Source of the DNA: a virus
Reading direction: 5' to 3' (one strand)
Virus record (IMG/VR): IMGVR_UViG_3300037010_002425
Coordinates: 1 to 64,000 of that record
DNA: 64,000 nucleotides
The notes under the pieces were generated by a model. That model saw nothing but the letters and a program-made list of their open reading frames with translations. It was not told where the DNA came from and searched no databases. Positions 1-7,534 of the stretch are shown here, piece by piece. Each line of letters opens with the position of its first letter. Position 1 is the first letter of the stretch. The translations under genes were made by a program, and so were the position numbers.

Positions 1-74
1 GAGCAGATTACGCGTTCTGTAGCTTCCGCAGCGCGAAGTGTGCGCGCTACCATGATAAAGTCGCGGCGTGTCAT
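1..74 (-). CDS. Hypothetical protein, N-terminal fragment (cut by window edge)
   Basis: An open frame starts with ATG at 74-72 and runs off the left edge of the window. The visible residues begin MTRRDFIMVARTLR. The start is supported by an AAAAGGA ribosome binding site about 10 bases upstream. The leader resembles those of the next two genes (an AACC motif followed by an A/G-rich Shine-Dalgarno and GACC or ACC before ATG). Short phage proteins with a similar start are common and of unknown function. Only 24 codons are visible, so nothing more can be said. Confidence 0.6.
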   Translation of the reverse strand, partial: MTRRDFIMVARTLRAAEATERVIC

Positions 75-104
75 TGGTCTTAATCCTTTTCGGTTAATGA
101 GGCG

Positions 105-138
105 CAAAAAGAGGGAGCGCGGTTTAGGCGCTCCCTCG
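105..138 (-). terminator. Rho-independent terminator
   Basis: A perfect 10-base-pair stem (111-120 with 128-137, GAGGGAGCGC type) with a 7-base loop is followed on the minus strand by five T (106-110). It lies just after the stop codon of the gene ending at 144, so it should end that transcript. Confidence 0.85.
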
Positions 139-143
139 ATTCG

Positions 144-671
144 TCAGCTAGGTTCATAGATACAGAGGCCGATGGGGCAGGGGGGAAGGTCGTTCCCGCG
201 AAGCTCCCAAGCGCGATAGCCAGACGTGCCTAGCGGCGCGCCTAGCGCGTCGTAGTTGGCGACGGCTCGCCCGTTCGTGGTTCGCCGCGTCTGGACAAGC
301 GTGCCGGCTTCACGCGTAAAAAGCTCGTAAGAGACGCTTCTATTGGCGTTCGCGGTATAGACGGCGAAAGTCTCTGCGTTCAGGTCGACGCGCACAGGCG
401 AATTAATCGCAAGGGATACGCGGCTATAAGAGCCGAAGGCGAAGATCCAAACGCGCACAGTGTCGTAGTTATCGGGATGCGGTTGCTCGCCTTCCCAGGT
501 CCCTACGAAGCCAAGAAAGGTACGAATTCCGACGTTTCCGCGCCGAAGCTCGGAACGGCCGAAACGCTCGCGAGCGGCATTAAGCGCGCGGCTCGGGCTG
601 AGGTAGCTAGTACGGTAGAGACGAGCGCTCGCCATGTTGAGATAATATCGTTCGTTTTCGTTAAGGCGCAT
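144..671 (-). CDS. Hypothetical protein, 175 aa
   Basis: I do not recognise a family. The N-terminal third is basic and helical (many Arg, Ala). The rest looks like beta-strand-rich globular sequence and ends with a small Cys pair (PPCPIGLC). No signal peptide or membrane segment is visible. The ATG at 671 follows an AAAGGA ribosome binding site. The leader upstream contains one arm (699-730) of a 32-base inverted repeat whose other arm lies beyond the next gene. A terminator follows the stop codon directly, so this gene closes a transcript. Confidence 0.7.
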   Translation of the reverse strand: MRLNENERYYLNMASARLYRTSYLSPSRALNAARERFGRSELRRGNVGIRTFLGFVGTWEGEQPHPDNYDTVRVWIFAFGSYSRVSLAINSPVRVDLNAETFAVYTANANRSVSYELFTREAGTLVQTRRTTNGRAVANYDALGAPLGTSGYRAWELRGNDLPPCPIGLCIYEPS

Positions 672-698
672 GGTCTAATCCTTTCAGGTTATTGGTTT

Positions 699-730
699 GA
701 TTCGTAGCCTCTTATCGGCGCGGAACGCGC
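699..730. repeat. Left arm of a perfect 32-base inverted repeat
   Basis: The 32 bases at 699-730 are the exact reverse complement of 1367-1398. The arm contains GATTCGTAGCCTC and, at its end, a small GC-rich hairpin (GCGCG TTC CGCGC). Identity stops abruptly at both ends. Each arm sits in the untranslated leader of a gene (the genes starting at 671 and 1326), but in opposite orientation relative to transcription. Confidence 0.8.
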
Positions 731-738
731 CTATGGTA

Positions 739-1326
739 TCAGCGTGCTGAAACGCTCTTAACGAGCTTCCCGGCGAGTTTGCCAGCCTTGACGGCGAGCG
801 GTTCAGCCTTCTTAGCTGCTTTCTTCGGTTCTTCGGCGGCGAGCTTTGCGGTGCTCTTCTCCGCTTTCGGCGCCTTTGCGGGGGGTCCGCTGAGTTCCGC
901 GATTTCCGTGTCGCTCATGAACGACGGCGCGCCGCAGTAGGACGTGCCGCTATCAAGCGAGGCGAAGAAAACGGCTTTCAGGCCGGACATATGAGCTTGC
1001 ACGGCCGTCAAGCGGTCGCCGCGCGTTCCCGACGTTGCGACGTAGGCCGCCTCGACAATGACGCACGGGAAGCGTTTCCCGGCGAAAGGTCCTTCGGTAA
1101 CGCGTTCTGGGATATATCCCTTCGTGTCAGTATGCCAGGCATACAGCGCTGCGCGCTTGCCTCCCGCTTTAACGAGGGCGGAAGCGGTGACGCCATCTTC
1201 GAAACGCTTAAGCGCGAGGGGCGCCGCGGCGCTTGCCTCGGTGGTCGCCGCTTTCTTCGCCTTGGGGGCGGTTTCGACGGCGACGCTCTTGGTGCTCTTC
1301 TTGGTGGAAACGGTTTCGTTTTTCAT
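739..1326 (-). CDS. Hypothetical protein with Lys/Ala-rich tails, 195 aa
   Basis: A central globular part (about residues 40-150) is flanked by an N-terminal segment rich in Lys, Ala and Thr and a C-terminal segment rich in Lys and Ala (about residues 152-195, for example KAAKKAEPLAVKAGKLAGK). Such tails are typical of nucleic-acid-coating or disordered proteins and recur in other proteins of this phage. I recognise no family for the core. The ATG at 1326 follows an AGAGGA site. The whole gene lies between the two arms of a 32-base inverted repeat (699-730 and 1367-1398). Confidence 0.7.
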   Translation of the reverse strand: MKNETVSTKKSTKSVAVETAPKAKKAATTEASAAAPLALKRFEDGVTASALVKAGGKRAALYAWHTDTKGYIPERVTEGPFAGKRFPCVIVEAAYVATSGTRGDRLTAVQAHMSGLKAVFFASLDSGTSYCGAPSFMSDTEIAELSGPPAKAPKAEKSTAKLAAEEPKKAAKKAEPLAVKAGKLAGKLVKSVSAR

Positions 1327-1366
1327 GGTGTATCCTCTAATCGGTTATTGTGTGGAAACGCTGTAA

Positions 1367-1398
1367 GCGCGTTCCGCGCCGATAAGAGGCTACGAATC
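1367..1398. repeat. Right arm of a perfect 32-base inverted repeat
   Basis: Exact reverse complement of 699-730, lying about 40 bases upstream of the ATG at 1326. Just beyond it on the minus strand is a TTGACA sequence (within 1411-1422), but no convincing -10 box follows at the usual distance. Confidence 0.8.
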
Positions 1399-2569
1399 TT
1401 TTTGGTTATTCAATTGTCAAGGAACGGGATCGCCTTTTGGGAGTCGCGGCGATTAGGCGACGGTGCGCGGGAAGGGCAACGCGTTGCCTAGGCTATGGGT
1501 TCGGTTTCTTGCTTCATGTTGGTATCCGGTCCCTAGCTATTAGCGTGCCATCGGCGGCGATAGGCTAATCCGTGCGTTTTCCCAGCGTTCTAATCGGCGA
1601 GGTATGGCGCCGCTGTCATAGCTTGAGGCGCCTTTCGTAGCCTTTCGGCGGCAAGCGTAGGCTAATCGCGTAGTTAATCGCTATGGCATTCGAGTCATAG
1701 GGGCGTTAGCGTCTTGACGTGTGTTAGGAGGCTAACGGGGCGCTAGAAGGTGCCCTAATGGGCCGTCGGGAGGGTCTAGGCTAGGGGAGTAGCCTAGGGC
1801 GGCGAAGAGAGGCTACAGAGGCCGCCTAGGCGCCTCGATAAGGGTAGCCGTTAGCCTCCCAGGCGAGCGAGGGACGCTAACGCTATGCGCGTAGCAAGGT
1901 CCGTGCCAGTTAATGAGACAAGCAAGCGCCGTGCCAACGTTAGCGTCTCTTCGCACATGCAAAGGCTAAGCCAACGTGCGCATGACGGTTTTTGAGGGGG
2001 CAAGAATCGTGCCGTCGCTTAGCGTCAGAATCGCCGAAGAGAGGCTACATGATGCGCATTTTGGTGCCGTTTTCACACAGGGGGAGACGCTCGCGCACGC
2101 GTTCGCACGGTGTGTGTAGCGTCTCTTCGCCGCTCGTGAGGCTAAACCCTTTTCACGTACGTACACGCACAGGAGGCACACAGGGAGGGCCCACCCGGGC
2201 CTCTCTAATGAGCTCGAAAAGCTGGCAAGTGCTTGAAAACCCTCACCATCTGCGATTTTCAGGGGCATCGCGAGGAGACCGTCCCGGGTGGAATGTATAC
2301 AGTGAGCTGATAACAATAGGGTGGAATGTATACAGTGAATGTATACGGTGAGCTGGAATGTATACGGTGCGGGGTTAACAATAGGCGAGCTGATAACAGC
2401 AGCCCGTCGGTGAGCGTCGCAGGGGGATGCAGGTGAGGCAGTTGAGTGCTCGTTCGGATGCAGATGGCTCCTCGGGGTTTATTGTTTCCGCGCACTTTAT
2501 ACGTACGGCGAGGTTTGGCTCACTTCCGCGAAGGCCGCTGTGTGCGGCTGCTGTGTGTGTGTGTGCATG
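1399..2569. other. Gene-free region with dispersed short repeats; candidate origin or control region
   Basis: No convincing gene is seen on either strand. The short frames present lack good start sites and have odd composition. The region is packed with AGGCTA/TAGCCT hexamers in both orientations and with GTTAGCG/CGCTAAC words. Longer exact repeats are CGAAGAGAGGCTACA at 1803-1817 and 2035-2049, and TAGCGTCTCTTCGC at 1941-1954 and 2117-2130. The second family overlaps the complement of the first. The right end carries the GTATAC repeat cluster listed separately. This layout suits a replication origin or packaging/control region, but that is inference. Confidence 0.5.
2291..2400. repeat. GTATAC iteron-like cluster (four TGTATACRGTG copies)
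   Basis: The motif TGTATACRGTG occurs at 2294-2304, 2327-2337, 2340-2350 and 2359-2369. A second word, GAGCTGATAACA, occurs at 2304-2315 and 2387-2398, and AACAATAGG at 2312-2320 and 2377-2385. Together they form a partly duplicated block of about 110 bases with a palindromic core (GTATAC). Such spaced repeats are typical of initiator or repressor binding sites. No protein that would bind them can be identified from the sequence. Confidence 0.65.
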
Positions 2570-2572
2570 AGA

Positions 2573-2606
2573 AAGCCCCCTTCCCAGTGTTGAGAAGAGG
2601 GCCATC
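2573..2606 (-). terminator. Probable rho-independent terminator
   Basis: On the minus strand a GGCCCTCTTC arm pairs with GGAAGGGGGC around a short loop, with one G-U pair, followed by TTTCTC. It lies 65 bases after the stop codon of the gene ending at 2670. The T-run is short, so efficiency is uncertain. Confidence 0.55.
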
Positions 2607-2669
2607 TGTTTTCTATTGGTCCGCGATTAGCGGATAGTCCCGTCGTTCAGTTCCGTCTCCACGCCATGC

Positions 2670-2963
2670 TCACTTTCGAGCCCTTTCGAGTTTTGCCGCG
2701 GCACGCCGAGCTTTGCGGTTCATGGGAGGGGCGACGCAGTTAGCGGTCACCGAAGGGTAGTCCTCTTCCCACGTCGCCGAGTTCGCCGTTGACACGTAGT
2801 GTGGATTGACGGCATCGAGGCGTACCGTCGGAGAGGCGGGGTAGAGGTCGGTCATGCTGGTGGTATACGGGAGTGTTGAAGGTGAGCGGTAGTACCGCCA
2901 TTCGAGTTTGTATTCCCGCGGCTCGATCTTGTCCGTGATCGGGAAAACAGGATCGTTAGTCAT
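2670..2963 (-). CDS. Hypothetical protein, 97 aa
   Basis: Unrecognised. I place the start at the ATG at 2963 (MTNDPVFPITDK), which overlaps the stop codon of the upstream gene by 8 bases. A longer in-frame reading exists but has Pro/Ser-rich shadow composition. The middle is rich in Tyr and Thr, and the C-terminal 20 residues are strongly basic (RKARRAAAKLERARK), suggesting nucleic-acid or membrane-surface contact. It is the last gene of a run of small genes before the gene-free region. Confidence 0.65.
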   Translation of the reverse strand: MTNDPVFPITDKIEPREYKLEWRYYRSPSTLPYTTSMTDLYPASPTVRLDAVNPHYVSTANSATWEEDYPSVTANCVAPPMNRKARRAAAKLERARK

Positions 2964-3246
2964 TAGAAACCTTCTTCCGCTTGCGGGCCAAGGGGACGTA
3001 AGGCCGAATGGCCGTGCCGAGGATGGCGACGGCGTAGGCATCGGCTAGACGCATCTGGCACTTCCGGCAGCTCTCCGGCGAGTGGCTGACGACACTGTGG
3101 TAGAATCGGGAATCCTCCAGCTGCTTCTGGTTCACGTCGATTCCGACGAAGAGACAGAGCCGCACGAGTCCCCAGTAATTGACGCCACCTCGCTGCAGCC
3201 TCAGTGCGAAGTCGGAGTCAATTGTGCGCGCAACGATGTCGGTCAT
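2956..3246 (-). CDS. Hypothetical protein, 96 aa
   Basis: Unrecognised. It is a small mixed protein with one CRKC pair near residue 60 and a basic C-terminus (ARKRKKVSND). The start overlaps the stop codon of the upstream 396-residue gene by 4 bases (ATGA type), and its own stop codon overlaps the next start, so the three genes are probably translationally coupled. Confidence 0.65.
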   Translation of the reverse strand: MTDIVARTIDSDFALRLQRGGVNYWGLVRLCLFVGIDVNQKQLEDSRFYHSVVSHSPESCRKCQMRLADAYAVAILGTAIRPYVPLARKRKKVSND

Positions 3247-4433
3247 TCGTCGCTTCCGCCCGGAATAATAGGCACCGTCGTTTCGGTCACGGTGGTTTCC
3301 ACGCGGCGTGAGATTCCGACGAGCGAATCGTCTAGTTCCTCACGAGGCGGATTCAGCACAATAGTGCCACCCTCCGCCGCCCCTTCCGAGATTTTCGGCT
3401 TCCCGAATCCGGCTAGAAGCCTAGCGAAGACACCGCCGCCTTTCGCTACGCCTGAATCCTGAGAGACGACGGTCGTAGTCTTCGTAGATGCCTGCTGCAT
3501 CGGCACTTTAAGCCGAGCCACTTTCTCAATTGCATCGCTTGCAATCGCCAGCTGTCGAGTGACGTTCGGGTCTAGTTGCCCGCCAGCGACGCGCGCCTCA
3601 AGCATCACGCCGCGAAGTCCTCTCTTTAGCTGCAAGTCGGCGATTACTTCCAGCGCCGGAATCATGTTGTTCGCGTCCCGCGTAGTGAGCCCTGACAGGT
3701 CCTCTTCGTAGGCGCAAGTCGCATTATCCTCGTACTTCGGGCAGCTTTCCGCCGCTGCGCAGTTTGCGCAAACGACGCCGGGCAATCCGATCATCACAGA
3801 CGCGATAGAGCGCTCTTGCTGGCGACTATAGCTAGTTTTCCGCAGGTCCTTCGGGATGTACGAAACGGCCGATGGAGCCTCGTCGGCGTCCTCCGCCCCC
3901 GCGGCCACCGCTTCGTCCGCCGTGAGATTCCGAACGGGCGCATTCCGTAGGATAGGCAGCGACTTACGAGCTTGCTCGACGAGCGCGTCGGCCTCCTCGT
4001 CGGTGCGGCCAGACCTATGTTTATCGGCCTTCGGTTTGGTCAAGCCGTCCAGGAAGTCCTCTGACAACTCAGGGTCTTCAGGGTCGTCTTCCTCGATTGA
4101 GGGAAGCGGCGCAGCAAGGATGCCCTTCGTTAGAGACTTGGCCGTCGGCAGTGTGCGCCCCTTCGCCTCTGCACGTTCACGGAGCTTCGACGGATGCCCG
4201 CCTGCTTCCGGAATATCGTCGTCCGCCGAAGGGTACCATTGGCTCGATTCCGCCTTTGGTTTTGGTTCCTTCCCCAGGGGCTTTCCTGGCAGCCCCTTGG
4301 AGGGCTTCCCCGGTTTAGTGGTGGGCGCTGAAACCTTCGTTCCCGTCACGTGCTTTCGCGCGTTGCCTCCCACGTCTTGGTAGTTTGCCGGCCGCCGTAC
4401 TCTGTCGCCTTCTCCGATTCGCTTAATCGCCAT
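3243..4433 (-). CDS. Hypothetical protein with Pro-Gly-Lys N-terminal region and Cys cluster, 396 aa
   Basis: Residues 1-75 are basic and disordered and contain KPGKPSKGLPGKPLGK, the same PGK-type repeat found on the tails of the SSB-like and DnaB-like proteins. An acidic/disordered stretch follows (about 110-190). Near residue 225 there is a compact cysteine cluster (CANC, then SCPKY, then TCAY) that probably binds zinc. After it comes a helical segment (about 245-300). Small terminase subunits and related phage DNA-binding proteins sometimes carry a similar Cys cluster before a helical domain, but the match is weak and I leave the function open. Confidence 0.65.
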   Translation of the reverse strand: MAIKRIGEGDRVRRPANYQDVGGNARKHVTGTKVSAPTTKPGKPSKGLPGKPLGKEPKPKAESSQWYPSADDDIPEAGGHPSKLRERAEAKGRTLPTAKSLTKGILAAPLPSIEEDDPEDPELSEDFLDGLTKPKADKHRSGRTDEEADALVEQARKSLPILRNAPVRNLTADEAVAAGAEDADEAPSAVSYIPKDLRKTSYSRQQERSIASVMIGLPGVVCANCAAAESCPKYEDNATCAYEEDLSGLTTRDANNMIPALEVIADLQLKRGLRGVMLEARVAGGQLDPNVTRQLAIASDAIEKVARLKVPMQQASTKTTTVVSQDSGVAKGGGVFARLLAGFGKPKISEGAAEGGTIVLNPPREELDDSLVGISRRVETTVTETTVPIIPGGSDE

Positions 4434-4445
4434 GGCTCCCTCGCT

Positions 4446-4766
4446 TTACTTCTGGATAGCGGCGATGAGTTCCTGAACCTTCTCAAGCTTCGCCAGCGCT
4501 GCATCTCGCTCCGCGACGAGCTGCCGGTTCTCGCGCACGAGGCGCAGTTGTTCCCTCTGGATCATTGCAGCGCACTCCCCGACGCACGTCTCACAGATGG
4601 CAGCGGTGTTCGTCGGATTCGGAATGAGCACGTCCACCTTCACGGCCTCTCGGTCGCAGAAAGAGCAGTGCGGAATCTTCGGTAACTCTGTAGCGACGGC
4701 AGGGGCAGGGAACGGGTCGGCCTCTTCGGTGGTGGGGAGCACTTCGGTCTTTGATTCGTCTTCCAT
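4446..4766 (-). CDS. ClpX-type zinc-binding-domain protein, 106 aa
   Basis: Residues 32-70 match the N-terminal C4 zinc-binding domain of the protein unfoldase ClpX: Cys34-x2-Cys37, about 20 residues, then Cys58-x2-Cys61, with the conserved CSFCDR and ICETCV contexts. In ClpX this domain dimerises and binds substrates and adaptors such as SspB. Here it is free-standing: an acidic Pro-rich leader (1-30) precedes it, and a coiled-coil-like helix (70-106) replaces the AAA+ ATPase. The ATG at 4766 follows GAAAGGA. A terminator lies upstream, so it probably has its own promoter or relies on read-through. A role in binding or redirecting host ClpXP is my inference. Confidence 0.75.
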   Translation of the reverse strand: MEDESKTEVLPTTEEADPFPAPAVATELPKIPHCSFCDREAVKVDVLIPNPTNTAAICETCVGECAAMIQREQLRLVRENRQLVAERDAALAKLEKVQELIAAIQK

Positions 4767-4799
4767 TGGTCGGGTCCTTTCGTTTTTGGTCGTAGCATA

Positions 4800-4830
4800 A
4801 GAAAGGCCCCCGGGGATACCGGAGGCCAGC
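4800..4830 (-). terminator. Rho-independent terminator
   Basis: The minus strand reads GGCCTCCGG, a short loop, CCGGGGGCC (one G-U pair), then TTTCTT. It follows the gene ending at 4950 by about 120 bases and precedes the gene starting at 4766. Confidence 0.75.
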
Positions 4831-4949
4831 CCGCTAAGGGCGTCGTTCGCGAAGGTCGGAGAGAAACAGGTAGGCGGTGCAGGCGAGGGCGAGGAGGAGC
4901 AGCACTAATCGGTCTCGTGGTAGGTGGTGGGTTGCGGTGGCCTTGGGAG

Positions 4950-5213
4950 TCACTTGATCCCCTGCCGGATTAGAGTCTTCTTGAGGGTGCCTTTGATGAA
5001 CCGCACAACGTCGCGCAGGTTCGGGACGGTGCCTCGTGGGAAGCGGAGGCCGCGCCGGTCGGCTTCGTCGACGAGGATTCGTCCGTACTCGTGTGGGTAG
5101 TGCAGCAGCTCAAAGACGACTTCGTCGGATCTCGGCATCCGCCCGCGCGTGGTGGGCGGCGCATCGGCTCCGCGGAGAACGCCGGGCCCGCTTCGGCGTT
5201 TGTAGCGCACCAT
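4950..5213 (-). CDS. Hypothetical protein, 87 aa
   Basis: Unrecognised small basic protein (MVRYKRRSGPGVLRG start; FIKGTLKKTLIRQ near the C-terminus). The ATG follows two bases after the stop codon of the upstream 401-residue gene, so it is likely co-translated with it. No membrane segment or motif is visible. A terminator lies downstream. Confidence 0.6.
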   Translation of the reverse strand: MVRYKRRSGPGVLRGADAPPTTRGRMPRSDEVVFELLHYPHEYGRILVDEADRRGLRFPRGTVPNLRDVVRFIKGTLKKTLIRQGIK

Positions 5214-5215
5214 TG

Positions 5216-6421
5216 TTATTGCCCCTGCGGCGGTACATATTGGTCGACGTGGGCGATGATCTCCGCCTCGGTGCGCGGTTCCTTAGCAAGGCGCGCTGAG
5301 CCCCCGCTGCCCGAAGGGGATACGCCGACGGCAATCCGCCCTTCGTGGCAGCGGGGGCAGAGGATGCACCCTTCATCGTCCGCCATAAAGTAGCAGCCGT
5401 CCGTGGAAACCTCTTCCTCCAAGTTATCGAACCGGTGGCGATCGAATCGAAGCGTGTCGCCGTCGCGTTCAGACTCCCAGCTCTGGCCGCCGTCCCGGCT
5501 GTCCGCGTAGAAGTCGCACGTGGGCGAAGTGCAGTACATCGTGAGGTCACTAATGGCGTAGATTGCCTGGTCGTCCGGGCAGTCCGCCTCGAACACCCTG
5601 GGCTCGGTGAAGCCCTCTCGCGCGTCACGGCCGACGTTGAAGAACACGACGAGGAAGTCTTTGTCGCCACTCGCGTCGTTCGAGTCTCCCACGCTGAACG
5701 AGTGATACTGGAAGTCGAGCGTTAGCGCGCTCTGATAGTTGTACGTGTAGTCTGTAACCGGCGGGTAGGTGAAGTCGAGAAGGTGTCCGGCACGCGGCGG
5801 CCAGTTCGCGTTCGGGTGGCCACCAAGCTCGTGCAGCTCTTCTAGCGGGTAGCAGGCGTTCTTCCAGTGCGCATAGTAGAGGCATCCCCGGCCGGAACAC
5901 CGCGTACAGCACAGGCTGCGGCCAGCCTCGCCGCTGCCGCCGCAGCCATGGCACGTCACCTCAGTGAGTTCGCCCAGGTCCTCGACGCCGACGAGGTTAG
6001 CGACGATCTGGCCGATCGTCTCTCCATCGCGCATCCCGGAACGCTCGCTGCGGTTGAGAATGTCTCGCACGGCGCGAGTCGCTTCCTTGTTGTACTCGTA
6101 GTGGGAGCTGAGCCAGCGTTCGGTGGGCACCGCCAGGTCTGACGAAGAGCGCACGTAGCGCGTCCCGGTGAGAAGCTCGATGAAGCTGCGAAGTGCGTGC
6201 ACCTCGTAACGTTCGTTGCGCGTGTGGGCCGGCCCCGTGTCATTCTCGATCCAGCGCGCCCGGTTATCGTAGACGTGGAATCGATAGTACTGCCGAAGCT
6301 CTTGGTAGAGCGCTCGCTGCGTCTCCGTTAAGCAGCTTTCGAGGTCAGAGGCGGTCTCCTGAGCGATGCACCGTAAGCGGCGTTCTTCGTGCGTCTCTTT
6401 GAGGGCGGCGGGGGCGTTCAT
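5216..6421 (-). CDS. Protein with DnaJ-type zinc-finger motif, 401 aa
   Basis: The ATG at 6421 (MNAPAALKETHEE) is chosen over an upstream in-frame start because a GAAGG site precedes it and it starts just after the upstream stop codon. Around residues 180-205 is a pair of zinc motifs, CHGCGGSG and CTRCSGRGC, of the CxxCxGxG kind seen in the central domain of DnaJ and in zinc ribbons of protein-folding factors. A further CPRC pair lies near residue 375. There is no J-domain (no HPD). The remainder is unrecognised. A chaperone-like or substrate-binding role is possible but unproven. Confidence 0.7.
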   Translation of the reverse strand: MNAPAALKETHEERRLRCIAQETASDLESCLTETQRALYQELRQYYRFHVYDNRARWIENDTGPAHTRNERYEVHALRSFIELLTGTRYVRSSSDLAVPTERWLSSHYEYNKEATRAVRDILNRSERSGMRDGETIGQIVANLVGVEDLGELTEVTCHGCGGSGEAGRSLCCTRCSGRGCLYYAHWKNACYPLEELHELGGHPNANWPPRAGHLLDFTYPPVTDYTYNYQSALTLDFQYHSFSVGDSNDASGDKDFLVVFFNVGRDAREGFTEPRVFEADCPDDQAIYAISDLTMYCTSPTCDFYADSRDGGQSWESERDGDTLRFDRHRFDNLEEEVSTDGCYFMADDEGCILCPRCHEGRIAVGVSPSGSGGSARLAKEPRTEAEIIAHVDQYVPPQGQ

Positions 6422-6432
6422 AGCGGGTACCT

Positions 6433-7053
6433 TCAGCAGGGGTTGAGGCGGTATTCGAGGGCGATAGGTTTGCAGGGGATGCCGCACGTACACTTGTCGG
6501 CGGCTTCCACGCAGGCGATGATCATCTTCAAGCGCGTGCTGTCCGCGGACGCGTAGTAGGCGTCACCCTTGCTAAGCCGCAGGTAGGTAGGCTTGGCCTT
6601 GGAGTCTGACGCTTTCTGGAAAACGACGTCTGTAGAGCGCACTGCTTTCACGAACGCTCGGCGCTCTTCTCCGTCGTTCCAGAGACGGTCGACGCTACCG
6701 CCGTGATTCGCGAGGCGCCGCTTGAATTCCGCGCGGGAGAGTTTCACGTCGTCGGGCTTTACAGCGGCGCGATGACGGAGAGCGTAGGGCCGCTTGGCGT
6801 ACTCCTCCATCCGGCCCTGAGTCTGGCTGTGACAGCAGCAGCCCCACAGCCAGTTATTGTCCTCGTCGGTTACCCACACGGCTACGTCAGTGCCGATAGT
6901 CGGCATGAGTGCGAGCACGGCCTGGCGCGGGTTGCCCTCTTGCACTTCCGACGTCCAGGTCCGCTCGGGGACGAGAGCGTCACCCCTGGGGTAGTCGCCG
7001 ACGTCTTTTAGGTTGCAGGTGTGGAGAATGAACCGTTGGTTAGTGCTGCTCAT
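6433..7053 (-). CDS. Hypothetical protein, 206 aa
   Basis: Unrecognised globular protein. I use the ATG at 7053 (MSSTNQRFILHT), two bases after the upstream stop codon. The longer frame would overlap the neighbour. Features visible are a GCCCHSQTQ cluster near residue 90 and a Cys-rich C-terminus (CTCGIPCKP), which could bind metal. It belongs to a run of three tightly spaced unknown genes (7056, 6433, 5216). Confidence 0.65.
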   Translation of the reverse strand: MSSTNQRFILHTCNLKDVGDYPRGDALVPERTWTSEVQEGNPRQAVLALMPTIGTDVAVWVTDEDNNWLWGCCCHSQTQGRMEEYAKRPYALRHRAAVKPDDVKLSRAEFKRRLANHGGSVDRLWNDGEERRAFVKAVRSTDVVFQKASDSKAKPTYLRLSKGDAYYASADSTRLKMIIACVEAADKCTCGIPCKPIALEYRLNPC

Positions 7054-7055
7054 CT

Positions 7056-7460
7056 TCAGCCTCGTTCTTTCCAGTAGGCGCACTGGGCCTTGTTCTCTTC
7101 CACTGTGTCTTCGGCGAAGATATGCCAGACGGGCTTGTCGGGCTCGTCCGTGTAGAAAACCTCGGTCATCGGGTAGTGGTTAAAGTCGAAGCGGATTCCT
7201 GCAAGGCTAGTCTCCAGGGGAATATCCCTACCCAAGTATCGGGCGAAAGCGCGGCGTACAGCTGCGTCGGTTGCGTAGAAGTCGCCGCCGGCTACTTCCC
7301 GTCGGCCGTAGAGTTCGAAGCTTCCGCAGCTGTACGCGGCGTTAACCTCGTAGCCATCTTCGGCGTTGCCCCAAACGTCTAAGCTCTGAATCTCGAAACG
7401 TAAGAGGTGGGAGCGGCGGCGCGTGCGTGGTTCGGTTTCGTTGGGATTGGTGTGTTCCAT
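7056..7460 (-). CDS. Hypothetical protein, 134 aa
   Basis: Unrecognised acidic/aromatic protein with a basic start (RTRRRSHLLRFEIQS) and a DFNHYPMTEVFYT segment. The start at 7460 lies 17 bases after a 51-base tripartite element (7478-7528) that is repeated before another small gene at 11295. This gene is therefore probably the first of an expression unit. Confidence 0.65.
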   Translation of the reverse strand: MEHTNPNETEPRTRRRSHLLRFEIQSLDVWGNAEDGYEVNAAYSCGSFELYGRREVAGGDFYATDAAVRRAFARYLGRDIPLETSLAGIRFDFNHYPMTEVFYTDEPDKPVWHIFAEDTVEENKAQCAYWKERG

Positions 7461-7477
7461 CGAGGAGCGACGTTAGA

Positions 7478-7528
7478 GAATTGCTAACAGGTAGTAAACA
7501 AGAAAAGAGCGGTTCTCATTAGAAAGGT
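7478..7528 (-). promoter_or_regulatory. Tripartite 51-base element, copy A
   Basis: Read on the minus strand, three conserved blocks, ACCTTTCTAATG, CTCTTTTCTTGT and CTGTTAGCAATTC, are separated by 7-base spacers that are not conserved. The same arrangement with identical spacing occurs at 11315-11365. Both copies lie just upstream of a start codon. A phage promoter or regulator binding site is the simplest reading. Confidence 0.65.
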
Positions 7529-7534
7529 AGGAGG

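Noticed and set aside
1399-1424. A TTGACA promoter box upstream of the gene at 739-1326
   Set aside because: TTGACA is present on the minus strand, but no TATAAT-like sequence follows at 16-18 bases, so I do not list it as a promoter.
2259-2637. Several short frames on both strands between 2.2 and 2.6 kb
   Set aside because: They cross the GTATAC repeats and a probable terminator, lack ribosome binding sites and have no recognisable content.
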